NCBI RefSeq assembly: GCF_000758625.1
Contig: NZ_CP009283.1
Span: forward strand, 6,202,501-6,266,500
Length of the DNA: 64,000 nt
Direction of reading: 5' to 3'
Source: Paenibacillus sp. FSL R7-0273
GTDB taxonomy: Bacteria > Bacillota > Bacilli > Paenibacillales > Paenibacillaceae
Shown here: positions 35,927 to 49,026 of the stretch, in pieces
Layout of the letters: each line of letters starts with the position of its first letter
Numbering within the stretch: position 1 is the stretch's first letter
Notes under the pieces: model-generated
What the model saw: only the letters and a program-made list of their open reading frames with translations
The model's database searches: none
Told to the model about the DNA's origin: nothing
Program-made: the position numbers and the translations under genes

Positions 35927-36574
35927 TCAGGGCTTCGTTATATCCAGATCCCCCATCAGATAGGAAATACTGAACTTCACCTTATTCGGGCTGGTCTCGT
36001 AGTTGGCGGACTTCCAGTTCAGCCGGTTCATCATGCCTGTATCGCGGTGGCTGCCGAACTCAATGGAGCCAAACAGCACGAAGGCTTCAATCTCTACGCC
36101 GTAGTCATCTGACAGATGGATATCCATATCCCCGAATATGCCCTGAAACAGCATGATGGTTTCCTTATCCTCAGCAATTGCCAGCGACAGATCGACATCG
36201 GCTTCCCCAAGCACATGCCAGGCACTCAGGCATCTCATCACCCAGGGTGACAGATCCCAATCGAAACGGGATGAAAAGCCCTGCTTCTGCATGAACACCT
36301 TGCCCTGCTGCAGCCGTTTCGATTTCACATAGAATGCGCCCAGCGAAATCAGACAGATGCCCAGCACCAGCAGCAGATGATCGAGCAGCAGCAGAACTGC
36401 GCCGATCCCCAGCAGCTTATAGCCCTGTTTGACCTTGCCTGAGGTTGTACGGTAAATCCCAAGCAGCAGGAACAGGAGCGCAACAACGGAGAAAAATCCG
36501 ATCCATTTGCCAAATATCATCAAGCAGCCCACGCCAATCAATCCGATGGCAATCAGACGGTTCCGTTTATCCAT
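35927..36574 (-). CDS. liaF: LiaF, inhibitor of the LiaSR system
   Basis: A 215-aa membrane protein. The N-terminal 95 residues contain about four hydrophobic segments in two hairpins (LIAIGLIGVGCLMIFG, FFSVVALLFLLLGIY, LLGIGAVLLLLDHLLLVLGICLISLGAF). The soluble C-terminal part (ETIMLFQGIFGDMDIHLSDDYGVEIEAFVLFGSI) is the cell wall-active antibiotics response domain, which may form a beta-helix. I chose the ATG at 36574 after AGGAGGTG; an upstream extension has no site. It is the first gene of liaFSR. Confidence 0.9.
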   Translation of the reverse strand: MDKRNRLIAIGLIGVGCLMIFGKWIGFFSVVALLFLLLGIYRTTSGKVKQGYKLLGIGAVLLLLDHLLLVLGICLISLGAFYVKSKRLQQGKVFMQKQGFSSRFDWDLSPWVMRCLSAWHVLGEADVDLSLAIAEDKETIMLFQGIFGDMDIHLSDDYGVEIEAFVLFGSIEFGSHRDTGMMNRLNWKSANYETSPNKVKFSISYLMGDLDITKP

Positions 36575-36589
36575 AGCGCACCTCCTAAA

Positions 36590-36646
36590 AGTTTTGCGAA
36601 GCAAAACTATCTTCGTAAGCATTTTCTACGTTTTGCGAAGCAAAAC
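36590..36646. repeat. Twin hairpin repeats just upstream of liaF
   Basis: GTTTTGC-GAA-GCAAAAC occurs at 36591-36607 and 36630-36646, each followed on the plus strand by a similar TATCTTCGTAAG / TGTCATCGTAAG tail, so the whole unit of about 40 nt is a direct repeat. In the liaF mRNA leader these are two tandem hairpins, the second abutting the ribosome site. Confidence 0.75.
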
Positions 36647-36766
36647 TGTCATCGTAAGTCCAAGTATATAGCAATAACAGAGGAATCAGATCCCTCTGCC
36701 TTATTTTCAAAGTTAAAATACATACTACCCGCAAATAAGCCGTTCTTTACAGCAGCGCATCACTAC

Positions 36767-36808
36767 AAAAGCCATACCGGTATGGTGACCCATACCGTAT
36801 GGCTTTTT
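36767..36808. terminator. Terminator of the PspA/PspC operon
   Basis: AAAAGCCATACCGGTATGG (36767-36785) pairs with CCATACCGTATGGCTTTT with one bulged base, giving a long stem with flanking A and T runs. It separates the Psp operon from liaFSR, so liaFSR must have its own promoter in 36575-36766. Confidence 0.8.
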
Positions 36809-36853
36809 ACCTTGTTCAGCATATCATACCTGCCTGCTTTTTAGGAACAGGGC

Positions 36854-37558
36854 TTAGTCTTCTTTTTTGTCCAGGGATGGTGCAGATGTAGGATTCAATT
36901 TATTCTTCAGAGCGGCAAGCTGCTCCTCCACCTTCAGCTGCTTCTCAGCATCAACCGGCTTGTTGTACAGGCCGGAGGACGGGCTGTAAGGGGCACGCAT
37001 AACGTCTGCTTCTGCTTCAAGCTGCATGATCTTTTCTTCCATACGGTGGAAGCCGAGGGATGCGCTGCCGCTTTCAATGGAATGCACGCTGCTGATCTGC
37101 GACATCTGCTTCTTGGCCTTGGCCATCTGAGCGCGGGATACCAGCTCGTTGCGCTTGTTGCGCAGCTTGTAGAATTCATCCTTCATGTCATGGAGCTGCT
37201 GTACCAGTTCCTTAGCCTGCACTTCTGCCTGGGCATGAAGATCGCCGTATTCCACTTGCTTCTGGTCGAAGTAGATTTTTTCTTCCAGCAGCTTGCGGGC
37301 TACCTCTTCCTGTCCGTTCTTGAGGGCCAGCTCAGCCTGGGCTCCGCGCTGTCCGGACATTTTGGCAGCTTCCTCAACACGCTGCTTCATGCGGCGCTCA
37401 TTGGCCATCTGCTTGGCAACCGTAACCTCAGCCTCGTGAATTTCAGCCTCCATATCGCGCAGATACTGGTTCAGCATTACGATTGGGTCCTCTACTTTAT
37501 CCAGCAGGTCGTTTACCGACGCCTTTGTCATATCCTTAATCCGTTGAAATACTCCCAT
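36854..37558 (-). CDS. PspA/IM30 family protein (LiaH-like)
   Basis: A 234-aa, almost entirely helical coiled-coil protein of the PspA/IM30/LiaH family. Typical features are the start [25 protein letters not shown], the helix [23 protein letters not shown] and long Glu/Lys/Gln-rich heptads. Such proteins oligomerise on damaged membranes (ESCRT-III-like) and protect against cell-wall antibiotics. The C terminus ([13 protein letters not shown]) is polar. It is the last gene of a four-gene operon, 3 nt after PspC, and lies next to liaFSR, its likely controller. Confidence 0.9.
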   Translation of the reverse strand: MGVFQRIKDMTKASVNDLLDKVEDPIVMLNQYLRDMEAEIHEAEVTVAKQMANERRMKQRVEEAAKMSGQRGAQAELALKNGQEEVARKLLEEKIYFDQKQVEYGDLHAQAEVQAKELVQQLHDMKDEFYKLRNKRNELVSRAQMAKAKKQMSQISSVHSIESGSASLGFHRMEEKIMQLEAEADVMRAPYSPSSGLYNKPVDAEKQLKVEEQLAALKNKLNPTSAPSLDKKED

Positions 37559-37560
37559 GA

Positions 37561-38040
37561 TTAAACTTCTCCCTTCTCGTATTTAGCAAGTTTTTGTTTG
37601 AGCTCTTCCACTTCTTTTTGCAGTGCCTTCTTCTCAATATCCTTCATCATGGCATCCAGGCCGGAATCCTGGCCGGGATAGCTGTTTGCTTTGTTATAAC
37701 CCGGATTCGGGTTATAGCCTGGCTGTCCGCCAGGTCCGCCGTAGCCGCCCTGTCCATGCGGGCCCTGCGGGCCGCTTCCATATCCGGGGCCGCCGTAATG
37801 GCCGCCATAAGGTCCGCCGGGTGCTCCCGGTCCGGGACCGAACGGATTATACTGCGTCGGCTCCTTCGGAATGATCAGTGCTGCAATGAAATATACAAGT
37901 ATGGTTGCGCCTCCGGTAAAGGGAATGCTGACGAGCAGCAGAATCCGGAACAGGGTAGAATCAATGCCGAGTGTCTCGGACAATCCTCCAGCCAGCCCTG
38001 TCATTACCTTGTCGCGGGTTGAACGATACAACCGGGTCAT
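37561..38040 (-). CDS. PspC domain protein with Gly/Pro-rich linker
   Basis: A 159-aa membrane protein. The N-terminal 60 residues are a PspC domain ([38 protein letters not shown], then a membrane segment [13 protein letters not shown]). A 55-residue linker of Gly, Pro and Tyr repeats follows, then a C-terminal coiled coil ([19 protein letters not shown]) that could pair with the PspA proteins. I chose the ATG at 38040 after AAAGGAG; an in-frame ATG 21 nt upstream overlaps the previous gene. It probably anchors or regulates PspA assemblies. Confidence 0.88.
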   Translation of the reverse strand: MTRLYRSTRDKVMTGLAGGLSETLGIDSTLFRILLLVSIPFTGGATILVYFIAALIIPKEPTQYNPFGPGPGAPGGPYGGHYGGPGYGSGPQGPHGQGGYGGPGGQPGYNPNPGYNKANSYPGQDSGLDAMMKDIEKKALQKEVEELKQKLAKYEKGEV

Positions 38041-38044
38041 AGCA

Positions 38045-38722
38045 CTACTCCTTTCCGCCATTGTTAAGCTTCTCCTTGAGCTTAGCCATTTCTCTTTCCA
38101 ATACAGTTGCTACTGTCTCGCCGGCCTGCACTGCGTATTCCTGGCCCATGCGGCGTAGATCCCGCAGACTCTTCGCTTCCAGCTCCCAGTCGTTCATCCG
38201 GTCTTCAAGCCGGCCGAACATCTTGGGAACGTCGCTGCCGCTGCCGTAAGCAGTTGCCCTCTGGTTCATGCGCTGCTGAAGTCTCAATGACTCCATCCGT
38301 GCCGCATAATACTGGCGCTTGTTATATACTGTCTGATACTCAACCTTCAGCTCATTCAGCTGGCTTTCCAGTTCATACAGCGATCCCTGGCTTTGTTCCA
38401 GCAGTCCGCTGTACTGCTCCAGCTTCTCTTCGTGAATAATCTTCTCCTGCAGAGCCATCTTCGCCAGATTATCCTCTCCGGCCTTCAGTGCCAGCAGCGC
38501 CTGCTCTTCACGTTTGTTTCTCATGGCTGTAGCCTGATTTACCTGTACCTGAAGCTGCTTCGTATGGGCAGCGTACTGCTGGTACAATCTTTCGGCTTCG
38601 GCGATCTCCTCACGGGTTGAATGTAAGAATTGATCAATCAGCTTCACCGGGTCCTGACTTTGTTCCAGTTTTTCATTTAGATTAGCTACGGTAATATCCC
38701 TCATGCGGCGAAAAACACTCAT
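38045..38722 (-). CDS. PspA/IM30 family protein, second paralogue
   Basis: A 225-aa coiled-coil protein of the PspA/IM30 family (MSVFRRMRDITVANLNEKLEQSQDP, then LIDQFLHSTREEIAEAERLY). It is distinct from the other PspA protein in the operon, with a different hydrophilic face and C terminus. Two PspA proteins separated by one PspC protein suggest mixed polymers. It ends 4 nt before the pspC gene and begins 53 nt after the small membrane protein gene. Confidence 0.9.
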   Translation of the reverse strand: MSVFRRMRDITVANLNEKLEQSQDPVKLIDQFLHSTREEIAEAERLYQQYAAHTKQLQVQVNQATAMRNKREEQALLALKAGEDNLAKMALQEKIIHEEKLEQYSGLLEQSQGSLYELESQLNELKVEYQTVYNKRQYYAARMESLRLQQRMNQRATAYGSGSDVPKMFGRLEDRMNDWELEAKSLRDLRRMGQEYAVQAGETVATVLEREMAKLKEKLNNGGKE

Positions 38723-38775
38723 GATTTCCTGCTCCCTCCCTGCTTCTAATTAAGTAAATTTTACAGCTTCTATGC

Positions 38776-39078
38776 TTAGTATGTTCTGCCGCTTCTGCCC
38801 CTCAGCACCGAGATGCCCCAGACAACCAGCGCAACCCCGAGCAGTGGACCGATGATCCAGGAAAGCTTCGAGATCAAAGCCATGACACCGATGAACAATA
38901 CAATCCAGCCGATAATTTTGCGTCCGCTTTTGATTCCGTAATATCCGAGAGCTACCAGCAATACCGGGAACAGAATTCCGAAAATTCCGTGTATCAGGTG
39001 GGGCAGCACCCCAAGCAGCATAACCGCTCCAATAACAATCAGCGCAATAGCAAGTCCGTTACCTTTTCTATTCTGCAT
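38776..39078 (-). CDS. LiaI/DUF5668-like small membrane protein
   Basis: A 100-aa protein with three to four closely packed hydrophobic segments (GLAIALIVIGAVMLLGVLPHLI, FGILFPVLLVALGYYGIKSG, IIGWIVLFIGVMALI, IIGPLLGVALVVWGISVL) and a basic tail RGRSGRTY. The pattern resembles the transmembrane part of LiaF and the LiaI membrane anchor that recruits LiaH. As the first gene of the operon it likely anchors the PspA proteins to the membrane. SD is AAAGGCGG. Confidence 0.8.
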   Translation of the reverse strand: MQNRKGNGLAIALIVIGAVMLLGVLPHLIHGIFGILFPVLLVALGYYGIKSGRKIIGWIVLFIGVMALISKLSWIIGPLLGVALVVWGISVLRGRSGRTY

Positions 39079-39391
39079 TTTTTCTCACCGCCTTTCGTTG
39101 TCCTCGTTCTTATAGCTTTATTTTAGGGTAATCTGCAGACTTTCAAAACAGACCGCGGACGGTTTTATGAACTGGACCTTAGTCGGGGAGGGCACCGGAC
39201 CGGAGGCTGCCGGGGAAAAAACCTTATCAGCCTGTAAGCTGGTTAAAGCGCAGAAAATTACGCAATGCATAGAGTTTTTTTTAAAAAAAACCTGTATTTC
39301 ATTGATTTTGCTGAATATTGTCGAGTTATTGTTCAGAATTAAATGTTATATTGTGATTAACATCATATTATTCCATTGTTGGAGGGACTAA
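39079..39391. other. 313-bp divergent intergenic region
   Basis: It separates the minus-strand Psp operon from the plus-strand glycosyltransferase gene. A minus-strand TTGAAA (about 39145) followed after 17-18 nt by an A/T-rich AAATAA could be the stress promoter, but the match is poor. A ribosome site TTGGAGGG ends the region. I see no gene or RNA family in it. Confidence 0.5.
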
Positions 39392-43734
<4,343 letters not shown>

Positions 43735-43748
43735 TCATTATCTATCCT

Positions 43749-43792
43749 GAGACCGTCCTGTCTACAGAAATCGCTGTAGACAAGGCGGTCTC
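43749..43792 (+). terminator. Terminator after the collagen-like gene
   Basis: GAGACCG (43749-43755) pairs with CGGTCTC (43786-43792), and inside it TGTCTACAG pairs with CTGTAGACA. A short TTTG follows. Confidence 0.7.
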
Positions 43793-43919
43793 TTTGCTGT
43801 GCCGGCAACAGGAGTGTGACAAAGCCCGCTTGCGCGATCCTATACCACTGTACATAATATTGAAGTGAAGCCTGCCCTTTCCTTTTATACATAAAGCAAA
43901 CCCTAAAGGAGCAACGCCC

Positions 43920-44606
43920 TTGAAAACCTTACTAATCGTCGAAGACGACCGCAGCCTGAACAAAGGCATCGCCCTCTCCCTTGCCCAGACCGGACTGCAA
44001 ATCGAACAAGCCTATACCTTGGCTATGGCCGAGCAAATTTTCAATACTACGAGGATTGATCTGGTCCTGCTGGATATTAACCTGCCCGACGGAAGCGGCC
44101 TGGACTATTGTGAAAAGCTGAGGAGAAGCTCGCAGGTGCCGGTTATTTTTCTGACTGCCAACGACATGGAGCCGGATATTGTTACCGGATTTGCCCTTGG
44201 CGGGGATGATTACATTACGAAGCCGTTCAGCCTGATGGTGCTGCGGGCCCGGGTAATGGCTGTACTCAAACGGGCTGCACCTCAGGCTGATGAGGTCCTC
44301 ACGTTCGGTGCGCTGAGCCTTGATTTCGGAAAGCTGGAATTTTATAAGCACAGGGAGCCATTGGCTTTTAGCAAAACAGAGCTCAAGCTGCTGAATATTC
44401 TGGTCTCGAATCCCGGCAGCATTTTAAGCAGAGAGCAGTTAATCGATAAAATCTGGCTACAGGATGCGGAGTTTGTGGATGAGAACGCCCTGACTGTTGC
44501 CGTAAAGCGGCTGCGCGCCAAGCTTGAGGACGACCCTGCCTCACCCAGATACATCAAAACCGTCTACGGCCTGGGATACACCTGGGCGGAAAGGCCACAC
44601 TTATGA
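43920..44606 (+). CDS. OmpR-family response regulator
   Basis: A 228-aa regulator with a receiver domain (LLIVEDDRSL, phospho-Asp in VLLDINLPDGSGLD, Lys in YITKPFS) and a winged-helix DNA-binding domain (LAFSKTELKLLNILVSNPG, then VDENALTVAVKRLRAKLEDD). The start is a TTG preceded by AAAGGAG; no ATG is available nearby. It overlaps the kinase gene by 4 nt. The pairing with an ABC transporter downstream matches the BceRS-BceAB type of antimicrobial-peptide sensing and detoxification modules. Confidence 0.9.
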   Translation: MKTLLIVEDDRSLNKGIALSLAQTGLQIEQAYTLAMAEQIFNTTRIDLVLLDINLPDGSGLDYCEKLRRSSQVPVIFLTANDMEPDIVTGFALGGDDYITKPFSLMVLRARVMAVLKRAAPQADEVLTFGALSLDFGKLEFYKHREPLAFSKTELKLLNILVSNPGSILSREQLIDKIWLQDAEFVDENALTVAVKRLRAKLEDDPASPRYIKTVYGLGYTWAERPHL

Positions 44607-45634
44607 TTAACAGCACTGTCCGGCATCCCCGCCGACTCCGTTATCTTTTCTCTGCGATATTTTTGCTTCTATTAATAGGCTACACCGGAACTGTCTTTTA
44701 TCTGGAAGGGTTCAGTCCGGCACTTCTGCAGCTTGCCCTGCTCTTCCTGATTGCCGTAATCGGTACGGGGGCTCTGTATAACCATATGCTCCAGCGGCAG
44801 ATTACAGGCTTTATGGATACGGTGGATGAGATGGTCGACCGGGCGATTCACGGACATGAGCAGCTGACCCTTTTTGACGAGACACGTCTGTCTTCTCTTG
44901 AACACAAGCTGCTGCGCTATATTGAGATCAATAAATCAAACGAGCATAACCTTGCCGCCGAGAAGGACAAGATCAAGGAGCTGATCTCCGACATCTCCCA
45001 TCAGACCAAAACGCCGCTCGCAAGCATTCTGCTATACAGCCAGCTGGTTGCCGAGACCCCGGATCTGAGCCCGGACACCCGTCAGCTGCTGCAGCAGATC
45101 GAGGCCCAGTCGGAAAAGCTGGAATGGCTCATAACCTCGCTGATCAAGCTGTCCAGGCTGGAGTCGGGCATGATCCAATTGCAAAGTGAAGTAAGACCGG
45201 TTGCCGCAACCATTACCAGTGCCCTCTCCCACCTGTATACACGCGCCGGCAACAAAAACATCATCATTAACATAGACTGCGCCCCGCTTACGGCAGCCCG
45301 CCACGATTACAAATGGACCAGTGAGGCGCTGTTCAACCTGCTGGAGAATGCAGTGAAATATACGGAGCCGGGCGGCAGTATCCGGATTACAGCGGAGGGC
45401 AATGAAATGTTCACAAGGATTGAGGTAGCGGATACAGGAATCGGAATTCCGGAGGACGGGCTGGAGCATATTTTCAAACGATTCTATAGAGGGCATAACG
45501 CCGGGGAGTATGAGGGGATCGGGATCGGACTTTTTTTGGCGCAAAAAATCATCAGTATCCAGGGCGGCTACATCACAGCGTCATCGCAGCCAGGTCAGGG
45601 AAGCAGGCTTACTATTTACCTCCCCCAGCTCTGA
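44603..45634 (+). CDS. Sensor histidine kinase, intramembrane-sensing type
   Basis: A 343-aa kinase. Two adjacent membrane helices (YLFSAIFLLLLIGYTGTVFYL and LLQLALLFLIAVIGTGALY) leave almost no extracellular sensor domain. The H-box is ISDISHQTKTPLASILLYSQL, the N-box NLLENAVKYTE, and the G-boxes VADTGIGIPEDGLEHIFKRF and GIGIGLFLAQ. Such kinases usually depend on the partner transporter to sense peptide antibiotics. It is cotranslated with the response regulator. Confidence 0.9.
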   Translation: MINSTVRHPRRLRYLFSAIFLLLLIGYTGTVFYLEGFSPALLQLALLFLIAVIGTGALYNHMLQRQITGFMDTVDEMVDRAIHGHEQLTLFDETRLSSLEHKLLRYIEINKSNEHNLAAEKDKIKELISDISHQTKTPLASILLYSQLVAETPDLSPDTRQLLQQIEAQSEKLEWLITSLIKLSRLESGMIQLQSEVRPVAATITSALSHLYTRAGNKNIIINIDCAPLTAARHDYKWTSEALFNLLENAVKYTEPGGSIRITAEGNEMFTRIEVADTGIGIPEDGLEHIFKRFYRGHNAGEYEGIGIGLFLAQKIISIQGGYITASSQPGQGSRLTIYLPQL

Positions 45635-45725
45635 ATGTGTCAATTCCGTCAGATTTCAGACACTGTCACGTTAGAATGGTCTGCTATCTTAAAGGACAAC
45701 CACGAATGATGGAGGAGATAAGCAA

Positions 45726-46427
45726 ATGCCTATTCTAAGCACCCTGCACCTGAAGAAATATTACGGCAAAGATCCGCAGACTACGGTAAAAGCACTGGAT
45801 GATATATCCCTGACGGTAGAAAAAGGTGAATTTGTAGCCATTGTCGGCACAAGCGGCAGCGGAAAAAGCACTCTGCTGCATATGCTGGGCGGTCTGGACC
45901 GGCCGACTGAGGGCAAGGTGACGGTGGACGGGAACGAGCTTTTTGCGATGAGCGATGAGAAGCTGACGATTTTCCGGCGCCGTTCGGTCGGGTTCGTCTT
46001 CCAGAGCTATAATCTGGTGCCGATCCTGAGTGTGCTCGAAAATATTACGCTTCCCATCGAGCTCGACGGAGGAAGAATTGACCAGACGTATCTGGATGAG
46101 GTCATTCAGGCGCTGGGCCTGCAGTCCAAAATTCATTCTCTCCCTTCTAATCTCTCTGGAGGACAGCAGCAGCGGGTCGCTATTGCCAGAGCGCTCGCTA
46201 CCAAGCCGTCGATTATTCTGGCGGACGAGCCGACAGGAAATCTCGACAGCAAAACAAGCCAGGAAGTGCTGATCCTGCTGAAGCAAATGAGCGAAAAGTT
46301 CAACCAGACCATTGTCATGATTACGCATAACGAGTCCATCGCCCAGACAGCCGACCGGATTATCCGTATCGAGGACGGGCGCATTGTATCCGGGAACGCA
46401 GCACCATCTGGAGCTAAGACACTATGA
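45726..46427 (+). CDS. ABC transporter ATP-binding protein (MacB/LolD type)
   Basis: A 233-aa ATPase. Walker A GTSGSGKSTLL, Q-loop FVFQSYNLVPILSV, signature LSGGQQQRVAIARAL and Walker B IILADEPTGNLDSKT are all canonical for the MacB/BceA subfamily. It starts 91 nt after the kinase; the interval contains a possible response-regulator site (a run with TCAGATTTCAGACACTGTCA). Its stop overlaps the permease gene by 4 nt. SD is GGAGGAG. Confidence 0.93.
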   Translation: MPILSTLHLKKYYGKDPQTTVKALDDISLTVEKGEFVAIVGTSGSGKSTLLHMLGGLDRPTEGKVTVDGNELFAMSDEKLTIFRRRSVGFVFQSYNLVPILSVLENITLPIELDGGRIDQTYLDEVIQALGLQSKIHSLPSNLSGGQQQRVAIARALATKPSIILADEPTGNLDSKTSQEVLILLKQMSEKFNQTIVMITHNESIAQTADRIIRIEDGRIVSGNAAPSGAKTL

Positions 46428-48955
46428 TTGCCAACAATAACGGCAAGATTGTAACCCGTCTCTCCATCAAAAGTCTGCGGGCCAATCCGCTGCGCAACCT
46501 GGCTGTTATCTCCGCTGTGGTGCTGACGACACTGCTGATTACATCGATTTTTACGATGGCGCTAAGCCTTAACAAGTCGATGGAATTAACGATGATGAAG
46601 ACGGTCGGCAGTGATTTTCACGGCGGCTTCAAACGGGTGAGTCCTGAGCAGATAGAGATTTTAAAGGAGCATCCCAGCATTAAGGAATACAGCGTTTCGC
46701 TGAATGCCGGGATCTTGCGGAACGAAGTGTTCCGGGACAGTCCGGTAGAGGTTAAGCAGATTGACGAAGCCTATGCCCGGCATGGTTTTATTCATCTTAT
46801 TGAGGGGCGTTTGCCGGAAGCCGAGAATGAGGTTGTGCTGAGCACCTGGGTGCTGGATAAGCTAGGTATAAAACATGCAATTGGTGAGCGGGTACAGCTG
46901 GACATTGATATTACTGAGCGTGTTCTCAAGCAGGATTTTATCGTGTCAGGCTATTATGAAGCGGATAAAAATCTGGCGATCGCGGGACTGGCCTTCGTCT
47001 CCGATGCATGGGTGCAGAATAATCTCTCCGGGATCGATCCGGCAGAGTCCGAAGCCAGCGGCTCCTATGTAAACACCGCAGAGATGAGCGTAATGTTCAA
47101 GAACGCAGTCAATATTGAAAAAAAGCTGGATAAAGTGCTCGCCGATACGGGCGTGGATAGACCCATTGGAATTAACTGGGCCTATACGACCTCTTCCCTA
47201 TCCGACAACCTTATTGAATTTGTGCCTTATATAGCTGTCGTCTTCATTATTATGCTGAGCGGGTATCTGCTGATTTATAATATTTTTTACATATCGGTTG
47301 TGCGTGATGTGAAGTTCTACGGTCTGCTCAAAGCGATCGGGACGACACCAAGGCAGCTCAAACGGATCATCAGAATACAATCACAGATATTGTATCTAAT
47401 CGGGCTGCCCTTCGGGCTTGCTGCAGGCTATGTAATCGGACGGCTGCTCACGCCGATGCTGAACACTTTTTCCAGTGAGCCTATGGAAGCCGCTTATTCA
47501 GCCAGCCCGTGGATTTTCATTGGAGCCGCCCTATTCGCCTATCTGACGGTATGGGTTGCCGCAGGGAAGCCGGGCCGGATGGCCGCACGGATTGCGCCTG
47601 TCGAAGCGGTCAGGTATACGGGAGTTCAGGCAAAGCGGCGGATGCACAAACGCTCGAAGCGCGGAGGCCGGCTGCATGTCATGGCCTTCACGAACCTGTT
47701 CCGCAGCAAAAAGAAGCTCACCCTCATGCTGACCTCCCTCTCCTTGAGCATTGTGCTGTTCAGTATTATTTTTACGATGATAGGTTCGCTTGATGTAAAT
47801 AAGTATCTTAGCACGTTTCTTTCCGGGGATGTGGTGATCCGCAATGAGAAAATTGAAACACGTGAAGGTGAGCGCCCGGGTGATCCTTATAAGCTGTCGG
47901 AAGCATTCAGCAGTGAATTGGAGCGGATCGACGGCGTGGAGAGTGTGGAGAAGGTTTACTTCTATTATGATATTCATGATATGGATGAGAAAATACGTGC
48001 TGTATTGCAGCCTTTGTCAGAAACAGAGCCGCCGGAGCCTTATCTTGCAAACATGCTGGAGCATAATCTTATTCATCTAAAACTGTACGGCATCGATTCT
48101 GGCTGGTATGACCTGATACAGAAGGATGTTATCGAGGGGCATTTCGACCCGCAGAAATTCGCTTCCGGGGACTATGTGCTGGTGACTCAAGCCAACATGT
48201 GGGAGGAAGATACTTATACCTCTTACTATCATCCTGGTGACATTATGGAGTTCAAAAATCTGGGCAAAAGCTATGAGGTCATGGCTGTGATGAATTACGA
48301 TGCGCTCTATGCTGCGACGACACAATCTTTCTCAACGTATGGGTTCAATGCGTTCTTCCCCTCATCCGAATTGACCAGAGAGCTGCCTGCGGAGACCAAC
48401 CCGCCATGGGCGCTGTCAGCAACGCTGCATATTGACTCTAACAAGCTGGACAGTGCGACTGAGGCTGCAAAATCTCTCGCCGCTTCCAGTGATGAGCTTG
48501 TGGTCAAATCAAGGGAGGATTATCGGCAGGAGCTGGGCGGATTTATCCGGGTTTTTCAGATTATCGGCTACGGCCTGAGCTTCGTTATTGCGCTGATCGG
48601 TGTTCTTAATTATATTAATACAGTCGTTACGGGTGTTATTACGCGGAAGAATGAATTCGCCCTGCTGGAGAGCATCGGCATGACCAAGCGCCAGCTCAAG
48701 AAGATGCTGATCTATGAGGGGTTGTACAATGTCCTTCTGACCACAGCCATTACATCCAGCCTCGGCGTGTTCCTGACCTATAACATTGCCAAAAGCATTG
48801 CGGACAACATGGCCTTCACCGTGTTCCGCATGAGCTGGCTGCCCTTTGTGCTGGTCGTTCCGGTGCTCGCAGTCATTGCTTACACGGTAACCCTGAGCTC
48901 TTACAGAATGCTGAGTAAGGATACGCTGATTGAACGGCTGCGGCAGGGGGAATAG
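46424..48955 (+). CDS. FtsX-family ABC transporter permease
   Basis: An 843-aa permease. An N-terminal helix is followed by a large extracellular region (about residues 50-270), three helices (IAVVFIIMLSGYLLIYNIFYISV, then IQSQILYLIGLPFGLAAGYVIG and IFIGAALFAYLTVWVA), a fourth helix (LMLTSLSLSIVLFSIIFTMIG), a second external domain (about 480-700) and a C-terminal FtsX helix bundle (SFVIALIGVLNYINTVVTGVI to SYRMLSKDT). It is longer than BceB (about 650) and has two FtsX-type cores, so it resembles the MacB-like permeases seen with small Bce-type systems. It works with the adjacent ATPase, probably for resistance or lipoprotein/peptide export. Confidence 0.88.
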   Translation: MIANNNGKIVTRLSIKSLRANPLRNLAVISAVVLTTLLITSIFTMALSLNKSMELTMMKTVGSDFHGGFKRVSPEQIEILKEHPSIKEYSVSLNAGILRNEVFRDSPVEVKQIDEAYARHGFIHLIEGRLPEAENEVVLSTWVLDKLGIKHAIGERVQLDIDITERVLKQDFIVSGYYEADKNLAIAGLAFVSDAWVQNNLSGIDPAESEASGSYVNTAEMSVMFKNAVNIEKKLDKVLADTGVDRPIGINWAYTTSSLSDNLIEFVPYIAVVFIIMLSGYLLIYNIFYISVVRDVKFYGLLKAIGTTPRQLKRIIRIQSQILYLIGLPFGLAAGYVIGRLLTPMLNTFSSEPMEAAYSASPWIFIGAALFAYLTVWVAAGKPGRMAARIAPVEAVRYTGVQAKRRMHKRSKRGGRLHVMAFTNLFRSKKKLTLMLTSLSLSIVLFSIIFTMIGSLDVNKYLSTFLSGDVVIRNEKIETREGERPGDPYKLSEAFSSELERIDGVESVEKVYFYYDIHDMDEKIRAVLQPLSETEPPEPYLANMLEHNLIHLKLYGIDSGWYDLIQKDVIEGHFDPQKFASGDYVLVTQANMWEEDTYTSYYHPGDIMEFKNLGKSYEVMAVMNYDALYAATTQSFSTYGFNAFFPSSELTRELPAETNPPWALSATLHIDSNKLDSATEAAKSLAASSDELVVKSREDYRQELGGFIRVFQIIGYGLSFVIALIGVLNYINTVVTGVITRKNEFALLESIGMTKRQLKKMLIYEGLYNVLLTTAITSSLGVFLTYNIAKSIADNMAFTVFRMSWLPFVLVVPVLAVIAYTVTLSSYRMLSKDTLIERLRQGE

Positions 48956-48968
48956 CAGTAATAATGTA

Positions 48969-49008
48969 ACAGGCAGATCCGTATGGTTACGGGTCTGCCT
49001 GTTTTTTT
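48969..49008 (+). terminator. Intrinsic terminator after the ABC permease
   Basis: ACAGGCAGATCC pairs with GGGTCTGCCTGT, followed by a run of seven T. It also separates the convergent XRE gene. Confidence 0.85.
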
Positions 49009-49026
49009 GCTGATTAGCCGGTTATG

